26,738 nucleotides of DNA from contig CALSCP010002020.1 of assembly GCA_943704425.1 (NCBI GenBank), forward strand, positions 1 through 26,738, read 5' to 3'. The stretch's first letter is position 1. Every line of letters starts with the position of its first letter. The notes under the pieces were generated by a model. The model worked only from the letters and a program-made list of their open reading frames with translations, was not told the DNA's origin and made no database searches. The DNA comes from Ministeria vibrans ATCC 50519. Taxonomy: Eukaryota > Opisthokonta > Filasterea. This document shows positions 1-16,200 of the stretch, in pieces. The translations under genes and the position numbers were made by a program.

Positions 1-94
<94 letters not shown>

Positions 95-476
95 GCAGCA
101 AATTGCAAACAATCCCCCCCTCTTATCTCTTAATAAACTATGTGCCACTGAAAATATTAAACGTAAAAACCAAAAGTTCAGATAAAAACAAAAATAACGA
201 AATGAAACTTGCTGTATGAGTTCTCTATGTTTCACTCATTCGTACTCGACTTGGCCTAAACATATTGTGATTCCCCTGTAAGCTACACGGTGATCGCATT
301 GGCGACGAGCTCATGCGAGATTGGTCAACCGAACAAGCTTTTTGTCGTGTGTGGAGGTGGTGTGAGATCATCTTGTCAATCTTGCCATCAAGTGAATCTG
401 TCACACTGAATCAACACTTCGACAGAATAATTATTATTTCTTATTCTGGCTCTCAAACTCCCTCTTCTCTTATAAT
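95..476. other. Intergenic: actin 3' UTR and AHA1 promoter
   Basis: This 382-base spacer holds the actin 3' UTR and the region upstream of the AHA1 start. Short open frames here lack family features and codon bias. The last 60 bases before the AHA1 ATG are AT-rich and end in TATAAT directly before the start codon. I see no convincing TATA box or heat-shock element. Confidence 0.6.
132..137 (+). promoter_or_regulatory. Poly(A) signal of actin gene
   Basis: A canonical AATAAA lies 38 bases after the actin stop codon in AT-rich sequence. It is the only exact copy close to the stop, so it is the likely cleavage and polyadenylation signal. Confidence 0.65.
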
Positions 477-1848
477 ATGGCTCGGTGGGGCGAAGGCGAC
501 CCTCGGTGGCTCGTTGAAGAGCGTGCGGATGCAACCAATGTGAACAACTGGCACTGGTAAGGGTTTTTCGAGAAACTTCGATGGGCATTTCGCATGCTTT
601 GACAAAGCAGTGTTCTCCTACGCTGCTGGGCGCGTCGCTTCACCTCCCCACCGTTGCACAACGAGGCCACATGGTCTCTCAATCGGGTCCAGCCCACTGA
701 CCGTGTGTGTGTGTCCCTTAGGTCCGAAAAGAACGCAACTGGCTGGTCGAAGACACGACTGCGCGATCTACTGCTCGGCGTGTCCGTCGAGGGCGACAAT
801 GGTGTCTCAGTGCGCATTTCAGACGTCAAGCGCCTTGAGGTACAGCCAATTCGATGTCTGATCGTTTTTTTTTTTTTTTTTTTTTGACCTTTCGCGTTTT
901 TTCCCTTTCTGTGTCTGTCTTCCCTCTTTGTTCTCGTCACAGGGCGAAGCGACAGCCAACAATCGCAAGGGCAAGCTCATATTCTTCTACGAGTGGGACA
1001 TTGTGCTGTCGTGGCGCGGCGACGGCGGGGCAGCGCACGGCGGAGCGGCAGTGGACGGCGAAGTGGCTGTGCCTGATCTGAGCGAGGAGAACGACGCAAG
1101 TGAGCTGACACTCAACGTGTCGACCAAGTCAAAATCGGATGCGACGGCTGTTGTGCTGAAGCTCATGCGCTCCAAGGGTGTCAAGGCATTGCGTGAGTGC
1201 TTTGCTGCCTACATGCGTGAGCTGCGCGAGGAGTACGGCAATGATTTGATCAAGCCATCAAGTGGCAAACCGGTGAGTAAGCTTGCCGGCGAAAAGACCC
1301 ACTCGGGAGTGCTCCTCAGAGATACCAGTGATTCCAACGAGTCTCCGGCTGCGGCAGATGCGAGTGTGGCTGCTGCAAGTGCTGCGGCGGCTGCTACTGC
1401 TAGTAGTGATAGTGAGCGCGCTGTGGAGCCAAAGCCCGACGTTCAGTTTGCGACGAAAAAGTATGCGGGACGCGTCACTTTCATGTGTGCGCCTGGCGAC
1501 CTATATGCGTGCCTGGTGCAGCAAGATCGAGTGTGTGCGTTTGCGCGATCGGCGTGTCAAGTGGACGCGTCTGTAGGGGGTGCTTTTGCGCTGTTTGACG
1601 GTGCTGTGACGGGTTCCTTTACTGCACTCGAAGACGGCAAGAGCATCGAGCAGCGTTGGCGCATGGCTTCATGGCCCGAGGCGCACTACAGCACTGTGAC
1701 CTTGACACTGTCGCCTCACAGCGACGGAACCGAGCTCAAGCTCAAGCAGGTGGGCATTCCTGCAAGCGACTACACTCGCACTGTCGCCGGTTGGGACCAG
1801 ATGTACTGGCGACCTATCAAGGCTGTCTTTGGCTTTGGGTCCATGTAA
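477..1848 (+). CDS. AHSA1: AHA1-type activator of Hsp90 ATPase
   Basis: This co-chaperone binds the Hsp90 middle domain in the cytosol and stimulates its ATPase. Exons are 477-556, 722-839 and 943-1848, giving 367 aa ending in TAA. The start is fixed by the family N-terminus MARWGEGDPRWLVEERADAT, followed by the NVNNWHW motif (residues 21-27) that is diagnostic for AHA1/Hch1 proteins. The first intron splits the codon of the last Trp of that motif. The start of exon 3 encodes NNRKGKLIFFYEW, carrying the conserved RKxK motif of the N-terminal domain. A low-complexity Ala/Ser linker rich in AAADASVAAASAAAAATASS follows. After it comes the C-terminal AHSA1/START-like domain with GGAFALFDGAVTGSF, RWRMASWPEAHYSTVTLTL and a closing FGFGSM. 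Length and domain order match full-length AHA1 (about 340 aa) rather than the shorter Hch1. I see no frame break. Confidence 0.95.
865..885 (+). repeat. Poly(T) tract in AHA1 intron 2
   Basis: A run of 21 T lies about 25 bases inside AHA1 intron 2 (840-942), ahead of the pyrimidine-rich region leading to the CACAG acceptor. Confidence 0.85.
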
Positions 1849-2125
1849 GAGAGAGAATGAGTGAGACAGATAGATATATTGAGAGACAGAGAGAGAGATC
1901 AAAGTGATCGAGTGAGAGAGAGATGTACGCGCAAGAGACCACGAGATATTTTTCGTCGATGAGTGTCAGTGACGAAAAGCGTGTGCGAGAAAGAGATTAG
2001 AGAATGGAGTATGTAGAAAATATAAAAAGACAAAACGATTGCGATTTATTTGCGGATGACAAAAGGTTGAAGATGGAAAAATGAAGATAAGTTTATTATA
2101 ATTCAAGTTTATTCAACTTTTATCA
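1849..2125. other. Purine-rich AHA1 3' region and lipase promoter
   Basis: Directly after the AHA1 stop there is an imperfect GA-rich stretch (about 1849-1925) with GAGA, GACAGA and GATAGATA runs, then AT-rich sequence up to the lipase start. No exact AATAAA is present; AATATAAA-like sequence occurs near 2020-2030. The last 40 bases before the lipase ATG contain two similar AAGTTTATT blocks. No gene is visible. Confidence 0.6.
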
Positions 2126-2439
2126 ATGTTCCTGCGATACATCCTAGTTGCGGTAGCCGTGTGTGCGATGGCACGGTGCAGCCTTGCTGCGTTTGACAGC
2201 ATCAAGGCGTTTGAAATGCTGCAGTTTTCAAGTGCGGTCGACTGCAAGCCCGACACTCTGACCAACTGGACTTGCAAGGCCTGCGACGGCCCAGCCGCAG
2301 GGTTCCAGTACGAGGCGCTCGTGTGGCACGCGCCTACCAACACCAAGGGATTCGTGGGCTACCTTCCGTCCAAAAACCAAGCGGTCATTTCGTTTCAGGT
2401 GAGACAAAACATAAAACCCTTTTTCTTCGTTTAACGTTT

Positions 2440-2536
<97 letters not shown>

Positions 2537-3095
2537 GCCACACGCACTGCAACGCGACTCGTAGGGCTCCAAGGACCTTGCAAACTGGATCTCAGACCTC
2601 TACTTCTTCAAGGTGGACCTTCCGCTTCCGGGGGCGCCCAACGGCACGATGGTCCACTCGGGCTTCTTCGACGCATACAAGACAGTGCGCTCGCAGGTGC
2701 ACGCCGCCCTTGCCAGCGTGCAGGCCAAGAACAAGAACAACGCCACCGTTGTTGTGACCGGCCACAGCCTGGGCGGCGCCCTCTCTGTGCTCTGTGCACT
2801 CGACTTGGCCGTCGATATGCCCCAGTTGGTCCCCAATGGTATTTCCGTCGTCAACTTTGGCTGTCCTCGCGTTGGGTACTCTCACCGTCTGTGACCCATG
2901 CTCTCACTCAACAATATCACATACTCTATGTCTAGCAACCCGCAATTTGCAAGCTACTACGAGAGCTCGGTCGGAGTCGGGCACACAATGCGCGTCGTGC
3001 ACCACCATGACATTGTTCCGCACTTGCCCATGCAGACACTGGGCTTCCGGCACGAGGCGCGTGAGTACTGGCAGCACACCAAAGGTATGGAACTC

Positions 3096-3142
<47 letters not shown>

Positions 3143-3364
3143 CTGTGTATGTGTGTTTGATTTTAGCCAGTGAGTAAGAGAGTCTTTGCAGTCACTCAAA
3201 ATTATTGTCTTTCATCAGATTACACTGGTCCGTCTGATGTGACTGAGTGCGATGGCAGTGGTGAAGACAAAACATGCAGTGACTCGGTAGGCACCATCCA
3301 CTGGTCTGCTTTGGAACACACTCACTACCTCGGTTGGTCCGTTGAGTGTGTCGAGCACTATTAA
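2126..3364 (+). CDS. Secreted class 3 (fungal-type) lipase
   Basis: This is a serine hydrolase predicted to cleave acylglycerols or related lipids in the secretory or extracellular space. Exons are 2126-2398, 2565-2875, 2936-3084 and 3219-3364, giving 292 aa. The N-terminus MFLRYILVAVAVCAMARCSL is a clear signal peptide. The nucleophile elbow GHSLGG places the catalytic Ser at about residue 159. The Asp lies in HHHDIVPHLP (about residue 220), and the catalytic His in LEHTHYLG near the C-terminus (about residue 278). The segments MVHSGFFDAY and FGCPRVGNPQFASYY, the latter rebuilt across the 2875/2936 junction, are typical of lipase_3. The length is normal for the family, and both signal peptide and triad are intact. 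Introns 1 and 3 carry long microsatellites. An AATAAA follows 30 bases after the stop. Substrate (triacylglycerol, phospholipid or feruloyl ester) cannot be told from sequence. Confidence 0.93.
2443..2533 (+). repeat. (CT)n microsatellite in lipase intron 1
   Basis: This is an uninterrupted CT run of about 91 bases (about 45 units) inside the intron 2399-2564. It occupies more than half of the intron and ends about 30 bases before the TAG acceptor. It also creates artefactual Ser/Leu and Arg/Glu open frames on both strands. Confidence 0.97.
3095..3141 (+). repeat. Compound (TA)n(TG)n microsatellite in lipase intron 3
   Basis: About 14 TA units run directly into about 10 TG units soon after the donor of intron 3085-3218. 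An imperfect TG tail continues to about 3157. Confidence 0.93.
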
Positions 3365-3394
3365 TTTACCTTACGTTCAAATGAGATGTGGTGC

Positions 3395-3400
3395 AATAAA
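3395..3400 (+). promoter_or_regulatory. Poly(A) signal of lipase gene
   Basis: A canonical AATAAA lies 30 bases past the lipase stop, in the 121-base gap between the convergent lipase and acyltransferase stop codons. Confidence 0.65.
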
Positions 3401-3402
3401 CT

Positions 3403-3450
3403 GAAACGGAAATAGAAAGAATATTCGAAACAGAAATAGGAAGAATATTG
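3403..3450. repeat. 24-bp tandem duplication between convergent genes
   Basis: Two adjacent 24-base copies (3403-3426 and 3427-3450) share the core GAAAC.GAAATAG.AAGAATATT and differ at three positions. They lie just after the lipase poly(A) signal. Confidence 0.85.
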
Positions 3451-3479
3451 AAGTCATGAGAGAAAGTATAACTAGTGTC

Positions 3480-3485
3480 TTTAAT
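3480..3485 (-). promoter_or_regulatory. Possible poly(A) signal of acyltransferase gene
   Basis: On the minus strand ATTAAA, the commonest variant signal, directly follows the acyltransferase TAG. No AATAAA occurs on this strand before the lipase coding region, so this is the best candidate. It would give a very short 3' UTR. Confidence 0.35.
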
Positions 3486-7176
<3,691 letters not shown>

Positions 7177-7250
7177 TTTTTTTTCTTCAGTGTGCACTCC
7201 GAAGCGAACGTACTTTGTACCGCGTACTCTGTACCGCGTACCCCCTCACC
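7177..7250. promoter_or_regulatory. Short divergent promoter, acyltransferase and adhesion GPCR
   Basis: If the acyltransferase starts at 7176, only 74 bases separate it from the receptor ATG at 7251. With the alternative start at 6884 the gap is 366 bases. The interval has a T-rich run near 7177-7188 and two exact copies of TGTACCGCGTAC at 7216-7227 and 7230-7241. The core GTAC-CGC-GTAC has palindromic arms and a period of 14. No TATA box is visible. Confidence 0.5.
7216..7241. repeat. Two copies of TGTACCGCGTAC, candidate binding sites
   Basis: Two exact 12-base copies lie 14 bases apart, 10-35 bases upstream of the receptor start codon. The GTAC arms are themselves palindromes around CGC. 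This could be a transcription factor site or a small local duplication. Confidence 0.6.
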
Positions 7251-10200
7251 ATGCTTCTGTACCTTGCGCCGCTCGTTGCGCTCACATGCCTATTGAGTAC
7301 GTTTTCGCTCTTTCGCTCTTCGATTTGACGACGTCAGCAATTGAATTTGATCAGAACCCACGACTCCTCTTCTTTGCTCTTCCGCGCCTCCATCCCCTCC
7401 GTTTGATTCGATGCCCTGTCTGTGTTGTTGTCATGCGACTCCCGCCTCCGTAACTGCGCGACGCGTCGATATTTTTTGCACAAGAAGAAAGCATTTCCAA
7501 AAAAAATTCGGTTTTCTGTAGGTCTGGTAACGGCAACGACTGTTAGCGTTTGCGGCAACGGTGGCACTGAGGTTGATCAGGCGTGTGGGCCGCTGGTGCA
7601 CGACAGCTGGGGCGGGGCGGGGTCAAACGAGACTCCACAAGTCGTTTCGGTCGACAATCTGCGAGACGTTGCCTTTATCGCCTCAATCTCCGACGCGGAC
7701 TACCCCTCGGCGGCCGGCTCGCGTGCCTTCCTGTCCACATACAACATGACGTCGTCTGAGCTGATCCGCCAGCAAAAGTTCCATCCGACTATACCGAACA
7801 ATGACCGTCCAACCGCACTGCTGTCACACCCGCTCACACCGCGCCTCGTCATCGCCTCGCTTCTCCCGTCACGCGACACCTATGTCTCCGTCATTGACTG
7901 GCTCAACGATCCACTTGGCGGAACCTCCTTCGACCTGTAACAAACACTTTCAAACTGCACAAAAACCCCCCCAAACTCAAAAGTTCCCCTCTTCTTAAAC
8001 TTCTTCTCATTTCAATTTTTCAATTTTTTAGTCCAACAAATGTCACGGCACTCGCCAGTGTCAACAACAACACGCTGGTTCTCCACACCCAAGGCTCCGG
8101 CCCCTACAACGTGATGCTCAGCTGGCTCGACGAGATTGATGGTGTTCTGACTGGCGACATTGCCCTCGCTCTCAACGTCCCCGACTTCATCTACTCGTAC
8201 GGCCTTGCCGTCGACGAAGAGCACCAGATTGCGGTCGTCTCGGTCGCGACAGACCAGTTGCTGCATGGCGACGCTGCTCACGGTGGCATTGACACCGTGC
8301 TGTATCGTGTCAACCTCGACACGAGCGCCGTCGAAGCAACCCTCCAGTTTGGCAATGCAGACGATCAGTGGCCTGCGCTGCGCCACTCTGTCGTGCTCCT
8401 CCACGATCGCAACGCCATCTTTGTCTCGGGCTACTCCGGCGGCGTCCTCTATGGCCAGTCTCCGCCCATGGGCCATGACGTCTTTGTCATGAAACTCACC
8501 CTCGATCTGCAGCTCCTTTGGTTCCAATACATTGAGGCGCCCATCGCACACACCATCACCACCGCCATGTTCTACAGCAGTCACCAGCGTCTGCTCTACG
8601 TCGACCTGCTTGATCCCTCCGACTCGGTGACCCCCAAGCTTGTCTCCGTCAACGTCGACTACGGCGTCTCTGAGAGCACTCCGGCGCCCATTGACCTCTC
8701 AGACCCGCCCGTCACATTCACCCTCACCACTCACAGTGTCCTCTTTATTGGCAGTATCCTCATCCCATCTCATATTTCCCTCATCTCCTATTGCCTTCCC
8801 TCCATTAACACCTGCGAGTGTCCTCTTGGCTACGCCGGCGTCGACTGTACCTCACTCTCCACTTGCTCGCCTCATACCTCTGCCTGCACCAACAGCGGCT
8901 CCTGCGCCGACTCCCTTACCTGCCACCCTGAGACAACCCTCTACACCGGCACAAATTCTACCCAGTCCCGCAGACCCTTTGTGTCCCTCACTTCATCGCT
9001 TCTCTACCTTGCCGATCACCAGTATCATCCCCCGTCAGACTCCTACTTTACCCTCGTCCGCATCTACAACCCATCCAACATGTCTCTCCTCCAAGACCGT
9101 AAACAACAAAAAAATCAAAAAAAAATCACACTGTCCACATATGGTCACTAAAACACGCAAATTTTCTATAATTTTATTATGTAGACAACTTCACAATCAC
9201 CCCTTCCCTGGCACTCTCTGCGAGCACCTTCTCCACCGCTCCCGACCAGTTCATCTTTGGATATGAGACGGGCTCTCTGCCGCTCGTCACTTGTCGTATC
9301 ATTGTGTATCGCTTTGATCCCCCTTCTGTTTTGGATGTCGCGTAAGACTTTCACACACGAACACACGAACACATCTCACTCATTTGTTCTTGTTGTTGTT
9401 CCTCTTTCTCTTTGTTTCTCCCTCCTCTTTCCTACTCACTTTGTTTCTTTCTTTCTCCTCTCTCTTATTTGTTGTTGTTTCTCACTTTGTTTCTCCCTTC
9501 TCTTTCCCACTCACTTTGTTCTTTCTCTTCCCTCCTCTCTCTCTTTCACTGTCCGGTTGTAGTATTGTTCCTGGCTCACAGAATCTTCGCACTATAATGT
9601 TCAACAAAGATCAAAACGAAATCATCATTATTCTCAATTCAGACGGTATCCAAAAACAATACTCACTCTACTATTATACTATTACTAATAATTATTCTTT
9701 TTTCACTGACACACAAAAAAAACTATATAGCGGATCGGTTTGAATTGAGCGGCGCTGTGTCCAACACATATTATGCGTACATTGCGGTGCTCTCGGGTGA
9801 CAACGGAGCGCTCTTGCGAGCGAATCGGTTTGGTGGAGGGGGGGGAGAGTCGCTCAGGGCGGGTGTATTGGATGGCGGAAGTCTGTTTTTGTGTGGCGAG
9901 TCGTCGTCGGCACTCATTGAGGGTCATGAGAATGCAGGAGGTGGTACTGACGCCGTGGTTGTGAGGATGAATGCAACCACGCTTGAGGTGACAGCAACGC
10001 GTTTTTTGGGCTCGTCTGGTCTTGATGTGCTCAAAGGGATTGTTGTTGACGTGGAGGACAATGCCGTCTACGTTGTGGGCTACACGCAGGGCGACTTCCC
10101 AGAGTATCAAGCATACGGCAACGATGCTCAGAACGTGTTTGCTGCGCGCCTCTCACTCGACCTTGAAGTGGTCTGGCTGTCCATTCTGGGCGACACCGAG

Positions 10201-13200
10201 CCCACTTCGTCGATGCGCTTTGGTAATGGTATTGCCGTTGACTCGTCCATTGGCTACGCGTACATTACAGGAGCCATCCAGGGTGCTACCATTGATGGTC
10301 TCTTCATCACCCTCGGCTCGCACGCCGGCAACACGATCAGTACCGAGATTGACACGGACGGTGGCAACACCATTGGCTACTCCATCGCGGTCGACCTTGC
10401 TTCCCACTCGGTCTACCGTGCCTCGACGGTCCAAGCAAATACGCCTCCCATCTACGAAAACACCAAACTCCAGTCGACGTGCATTCTTTCCGAATTTACC
10501 AGCCAATGCGCGTGCTCTTCGCCTTACCGCTCGTCCGCCTGCGAGAATACCCCTTGCACCCCGACCAATCCCTGTGCGAACGGTGGCACCTGCGAACCCG
10601 TTGACTCAGCCCTGTTCATTTGCCACTGCGATCGCGATCCCGAATACGGCGGCAAATACTGCACCGACTCAACATGTCCGTCGTGCAACGCCGGCGTATG
10701 CTTTGCTCCCCGTTCGACCAGCGTCGCCACAACTTCACCTCTTTGGACAAGTGCCACCAGTGGCACCGGTCTCCGCACCAACAGCCACATCTTGGCAGGC
10801 AATGGCTTGGACAATCTCTTGTTTGCCGCCGAAATCGACGGCTCTACTTCATTTGCCAATATCAACGCGGACGGCGAGAGCACTGTCGTCTGGGGCTACC
10901 TCAGTACGACCAGCGGCACTCTGGGCACACTTTTCACGCCCGACCTTCCATCCGCTACCGACGTCACTCTCGTCGACGTTATCCTGGCGAGTGCAGTTCT
11001 CTCTGATTTCGCCTACTTTGTCGTGCTACAGACGTCCTCCGACTCGATTTTCTTGGAGCTTGACGTTGACTTACAAGTGACCACTGAATTTCAAATGTAA
11101 GAGCAAACTCCAAGTTCGCTGTTCGTGTGTTCTCATTGTTTTTCATGTGGATTGTAGTCCTCTCCGTGTCACTGCCATCGATTCGGCTTTGTTCAACTTT
11201 ATCCTCTGGGGAACTTCTTCAGGTAGCACGAAAACATTTTCCCAAACAACCCCTCCTCAAAACTCTCTCACAGACTCACTCACACACACACACCCACTTA
11301 CACACACTCACTCACCCCTTCTCTTACACATTCAACAAACTTTTTCACTCACGCACTCGCACGCACTCGCTATTTGTAGTGGACGTGTACGGTGAAACGA
11401 ATCAAGGCGGTGACGACTCCTACGTGGTGCTCATGTCCCCGATTTCCGGTTTCGTGAGCACCATTCCAATTTTTTCCCCGTCGGGTGGCTCCGACTCTGT
11501 CCGTGTGTCGACCTTTCTTTGGCAGTCGCAGATGTCGTATGCGGCGGGAATCACCAACGGTGATCTGGGCGGCGCTCACGTGGGCCTCAACGACATCTTT
11601 GTTGTGCAGTACTCGCGCACACAAGATGCTATTGTTGCCTTGGGTCATGTAGGGAGCACTGGCGAGGATGTGTGCACGAGTATTGTCCTACATGGCACTG
11701 TAGGCACTGTCTTTGTCGCTGGCTACACTACCGGAGATTTCCCTGCCTTTGGCCAGAGCTCCATGGGCGTACAGTCGGCTCTCTTGGTCACCTTCACCGA
11801 CACGCTGCAGCTTGTCGATGTAAAAGTGTTCTCGGGCAGTGGCAGCACCAGCAGCATGCACGCGGTCAGCCTCGTCGTCGACCCCTCGTGGCATCTGCTC
11901 TACATGGCCGCTTCGATCGTAAACAACACTGCAAATCCCTCAAGCGAATCGGCCATTGTGTATCAGCTGAATGCGGTGACGAGCGAACTGCTGGGTCAGA
12001 CAGTTCACTACGAAGACCCACTCGACCTCGACTATTACCGCGTGGGCAATCTCTTCCTGGACACACTCACCCACGATCTCTATCAAGTGGGTACGTTGGG
12101 TCACGACACCCTCGCCCAGTTTGTTGTTAAACCCACTTTCAATTTGAGCGACATCGACACGGGCAACGCCAGTTGTGCCTGCCCCCCGAATTCCTCTGGC
12201 GACCAATGCGAAGTGAACGCATGCGACACACAGCCGTGTTTTCACGGCGGTACATGTGTGCCGGTCCTCACGTCGTACACTTGCACGTGCGCCGAAGGTC
12301 TCTACGGCGATAACTGCGAGTACTCGACACTATGTGGTCTCTGCGGTGCGGTCGAGTGCATTACGGCGCGCAACTGCACCAATCCAGTCGATGCGCTTCT
12401 TTTCGTCAAGTCCGTCAGTGTGCCCCTGGGCAAGCCTCGTGCGCAAATTATTTGGTCAGACACCGCCGAGGACGTTCTCTTCTTTGCCGGCAACATTAAG
12501 GAGGACGAGGTCTGGCCCTCCATTGGCAAGGCCTCACACGACAGCGTCGTCTGCAGTCTCATGGACGCTTCCTCCGGCTCCCTTCAGAAGAGTACTTACC
12601 TTCCCGAGTCCGATATTCACCAGATCGTCAACACTGTCCGTCGAACCATTGCCGGAGTCTCCACCTACTACGTCCTCTCAGCATACGGCGTGGCTGCCGT
12701 CGCCGCTCGCATCGACATTCTAGATGAAACTCTTGATGAGCTCAACTCTCTCACTTTGTACGTCAACCTCATAATAATTTGCCCTTCCTTATTCTGTTGC
12801 ATAGGTCGCCAACTGGAGGATTCTACGCCACCGATATCTTCTACAACTCAGCTGAGGATCGTTTAGTTTTGTTTGCGTATTCAACAGGTCTATTTTAACA
12901 ACCAGAGAGAGAAAAAAAAATTGCCCACTCATGCATTTTCCTTTATATTCAGCCAACGCTGTGTATGGTATTGGAAACAATGGCGGAGAAGACGCGTATA
13001 TGCTGATCATCGAACCGGGGACCCTGGCCATTTCGACGATTCTCAACTTTTACTCTGCATCGGGTGACGATGACCGGCTGCACCACGGAGTGGTCGATGA
13101 GACTTCCGAGTACATCTATGGCGCTGGTGATACCTTTGGGGATTTGGGTGGCGCTGCATTGGGCGCATCCGATGTGTTTGTGGTGAAGATGCATGCGTTG

Positions 13201-16200
13201 AATGGATCGCAGGTTGCCATTGCCAAGGTTGCGTCGACACAGATGGATAGCGCGTCGGCTATAGCTGTCGACACTGTCGCAGGCTTTGTCTTTGTTACCC
13301 TTACTTCGTTGGGTGACTTTCCTCAGTTTGGCTTTGAGTCGCTGCCCAATCAGATGAACGCCTATTTGGCCATCTTCACGTCAGTCGATCTTACTTTGGT
13401 GGGTCTGAAACGGTCCATTTTCGAGCGGGGTGGCTCACAGGCACTGGCGCTCGATATTGACCACACACTCCATGTGGTCTACATGGCCACGCTTCGCACT
13501 GACGAGAGTACCAACGTCTCACACAGTGCTATACTTCAGTACAGCACGCTGACTGGGACGTTGACCTCGGAGGAAAGTTACTTTGACGACGATAACACCG
13601 TTGGCTACGTCATTGTCGACGTGTTGGCAAACACGGTGAGCAAGACATTCATTGAGGTGGGCTTGAACTACATCCCTATCACGTTTGAAACCGAGTACTA
13701 CTTCTCGGAGGAGTGTCAAGTTCCCGATTTGTACGAGACCAATCAGTGTTTCTGTCCCTTGGGCACCTCCGGAGCCTTGTGTGAGGTGGACGCTTGCAGT
13801 TCCAACCCCTGTCTCAATGGTGCCACTTGTGTCGCCGACTTGGGCTTGTTTACTTGTATTTGCTCGGCGTCGCACACGGGTGCCCTCTGCGACGAGTGTT
13901 TTGGCTGCGGCGAAGCCACTTGTGCCGACCTACGCTCGTGTAGCAACTCCTCCGCGGCACCTCTTTGGGTCAGCACGACAGCCAACACCGGCCTTCGCAA
14001 CAGCCTTGCGCGTCTCCAACGCGGCATCAACGCTAGCGAACTCTTTTTTGCCGGTAGTATTGCGAATGGTGTGAGCTGGTACGACGACACCCCCGCCTCG
14101 CAAACGTCCACCGTTTACGCCTTTATTGATTCCGTCACTGGCACACCCACATCGACGGGCCGCATTTTCTCGCCCACGTACCACACGCTCCAAAGCATTG
14201 CTGTGCGCTCCGTTGCCTCCACCGCCCGCTACTACATTCTTTCTCAGTTGTTCACGGGTCCTCACTCGATTCAAATTGACGTTCTTGACACAAACCATGC
14301 TTTTGTCGAGACCCGCCCATTGTAAGGCAGTATCCCAAGGTCCCAAGACAAGACATGTCCACTCACTCTCTCTCTCTTTCTGTTTCTTTTTGTTTGTTTT
14401 TTGTTATAGTTCCGACACTGGTGCAATCTTTGGCAGTCGAATTTTGTACAATTTCGAGCGAGATGAGATCATTCTTCTTCTCTCGTCAGACAGTATGGAA
14501 ACAACAACGGAACAAAAGACTATAGACTTCAAATAATACTAATAATTAATAATTATTTTGTTTTCTTCTTTCATTTTTTAGCGGCCAACTTTGAGGGCTT
14601 CTCAAATCAGGGCGGAACCGACGCGTACATTTTGACCATGGACGCGTTGACGTTTGTGAGTAGTCGGACGCAGTCGCTGCATTCGGATGCGGATGACTCG
14701 TTCAAAGCGGCGTGTCTGGATGAGACGTCGACCTATCTGTATGTGGCGGGTGTTACCATGGGCGATTTGGGCGGTGCTCATGTGTCGTCGACGGACTCGT
14801 ATGTAGCCAAGTTGCATGCGGGGAATTTGACAGTGATGGCCACGACCAAGTTTGCGGGACAGTCAACGGATTTTCCCGAGGATATTGTGGTGGACTCGAC
14901 GACGGGACTTGTCTTTGTGGTGGGCACAACCTACGGTGACTATCCCGACTTTGGACTGATGGTGGACAACCAGCGAGCGGCAACGCTTGCCATTTTTTCG
15001 TTGGACTTGAAACTTCTCGAGGTGAAATTTCCCATTAGCTTTGGTGTGTCGCGTGGCGTTGCCATTGACATTGATCCAATCTTGCACATTGCGTACATTG
15101 CTGCGTCGCACACGAGCAACGATCAGGACTACACAACGGAGCACGGCGTTGTCGTGCAGATGAGCACGGCAAACGGTAACATTCTCGGGCAGACGACACA
15201 TCGTGATGACGTACCCGACATGCTGTACTACCGCATCTGTGACGTGGTTGCCAACAGCGACGAGCACACAGTCCATCAGATGGGCGTCTACGGTCTCAAC
15301 GCGATGGCCGACTTTGAAATGACCACCGAGTGTCGTTCGTCGGCGGCTCAGGAGAATCTCTCGTGTGTGTGTCCTTGGGGCACCAGTGGCGACGCATGCG
15401 AGGTGAGTTCCTGCAGTTCGAGTCCGTGCCAGGGTCCGAGCAGCAACTGTTCCGACAACTATGGTGACTACGTGTGCTCTTGTGGCACAGGCTACACCGG
15501 CACCCAATGTGAGATCTCCGCTTGTGATTTGGGTGTCTGTGGTGTCAATGCGGTATCGTGTGCCATGAACGTTGACGGCTCATTTATGTGCCAGTGCGAC
15601 GCGTTGCACACGGGCAACTTGTGCCAACACTCCGCATGCTCATCAGACTGTGGTGCTGGCGAGTGTTCAACGCCACAGTTCTGCAACGACACGGATGGCG
15701 GGGCGGCTGCATCACTGTGGACGAGCGAGTCTACAGGCAACGTATTTCGTGGACCCAGTCGCATCATTGAGGGTGCGCAACCCAACCAAGTGTTTCTCTT
15801 TGGTACCATGCAAGCCGGTGGTGAATGGTTTGATACTGCCGTTGCGACCCACCGGAGCGTTGTGTACGCACTCTTTGATTCGCAAACCGGCGCAACCATT
15901 GGCTCAAGTCGCATGAACGCCTCTGGCCTTGCCTCCATCGACTGCGACATTGCCGATTGTGTCCTGCAGAACAGTTCTAGTAACTACTATCTTCTTGCGC
16001 GTGCCCAGACCGACGGTTTCATTGCCATCCTCAGCGGCGTGACGCTCAACACCATTAGCATCAAATTCTTGTATGTGAAGAGAGGGAGAGACGGAGAGGG
16101 AGAAAAATGTATTAATGACGGTTGTCCTTTCATCTTTTAGTACTTCTGCTGAGATGGTCAGCTTGGAAGTGCACAATCTGATGTACAATCCCAATGAGAA

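Noticed and set aside
470-940. Minus-strand 156-codon frame opposite AHA1
   Set aside because: It overlaps AHA1 exons 1-2 and the poly(T) tract, giving a low-complexity Lys/Arg peptide. It is a shadow of the AHA1 gene.
2228-2572. Minus-strand Arg/Glu-repeat frame and the matching plus-strand Ser/Leu frames
   Set aside because: They translate the CT microsatellite and the antisense of lipase exon 1. No start, splice or family support.
8160-9266. Overlapping Ser/Thr/Pro-rich plus-strand frames in the first receptor modules
   Set aside because: They are other-frame shadows of receptor exon 3. The chosen frame carries the EGF cysteines and SBBP-like motifs and joins in phase on both sides.
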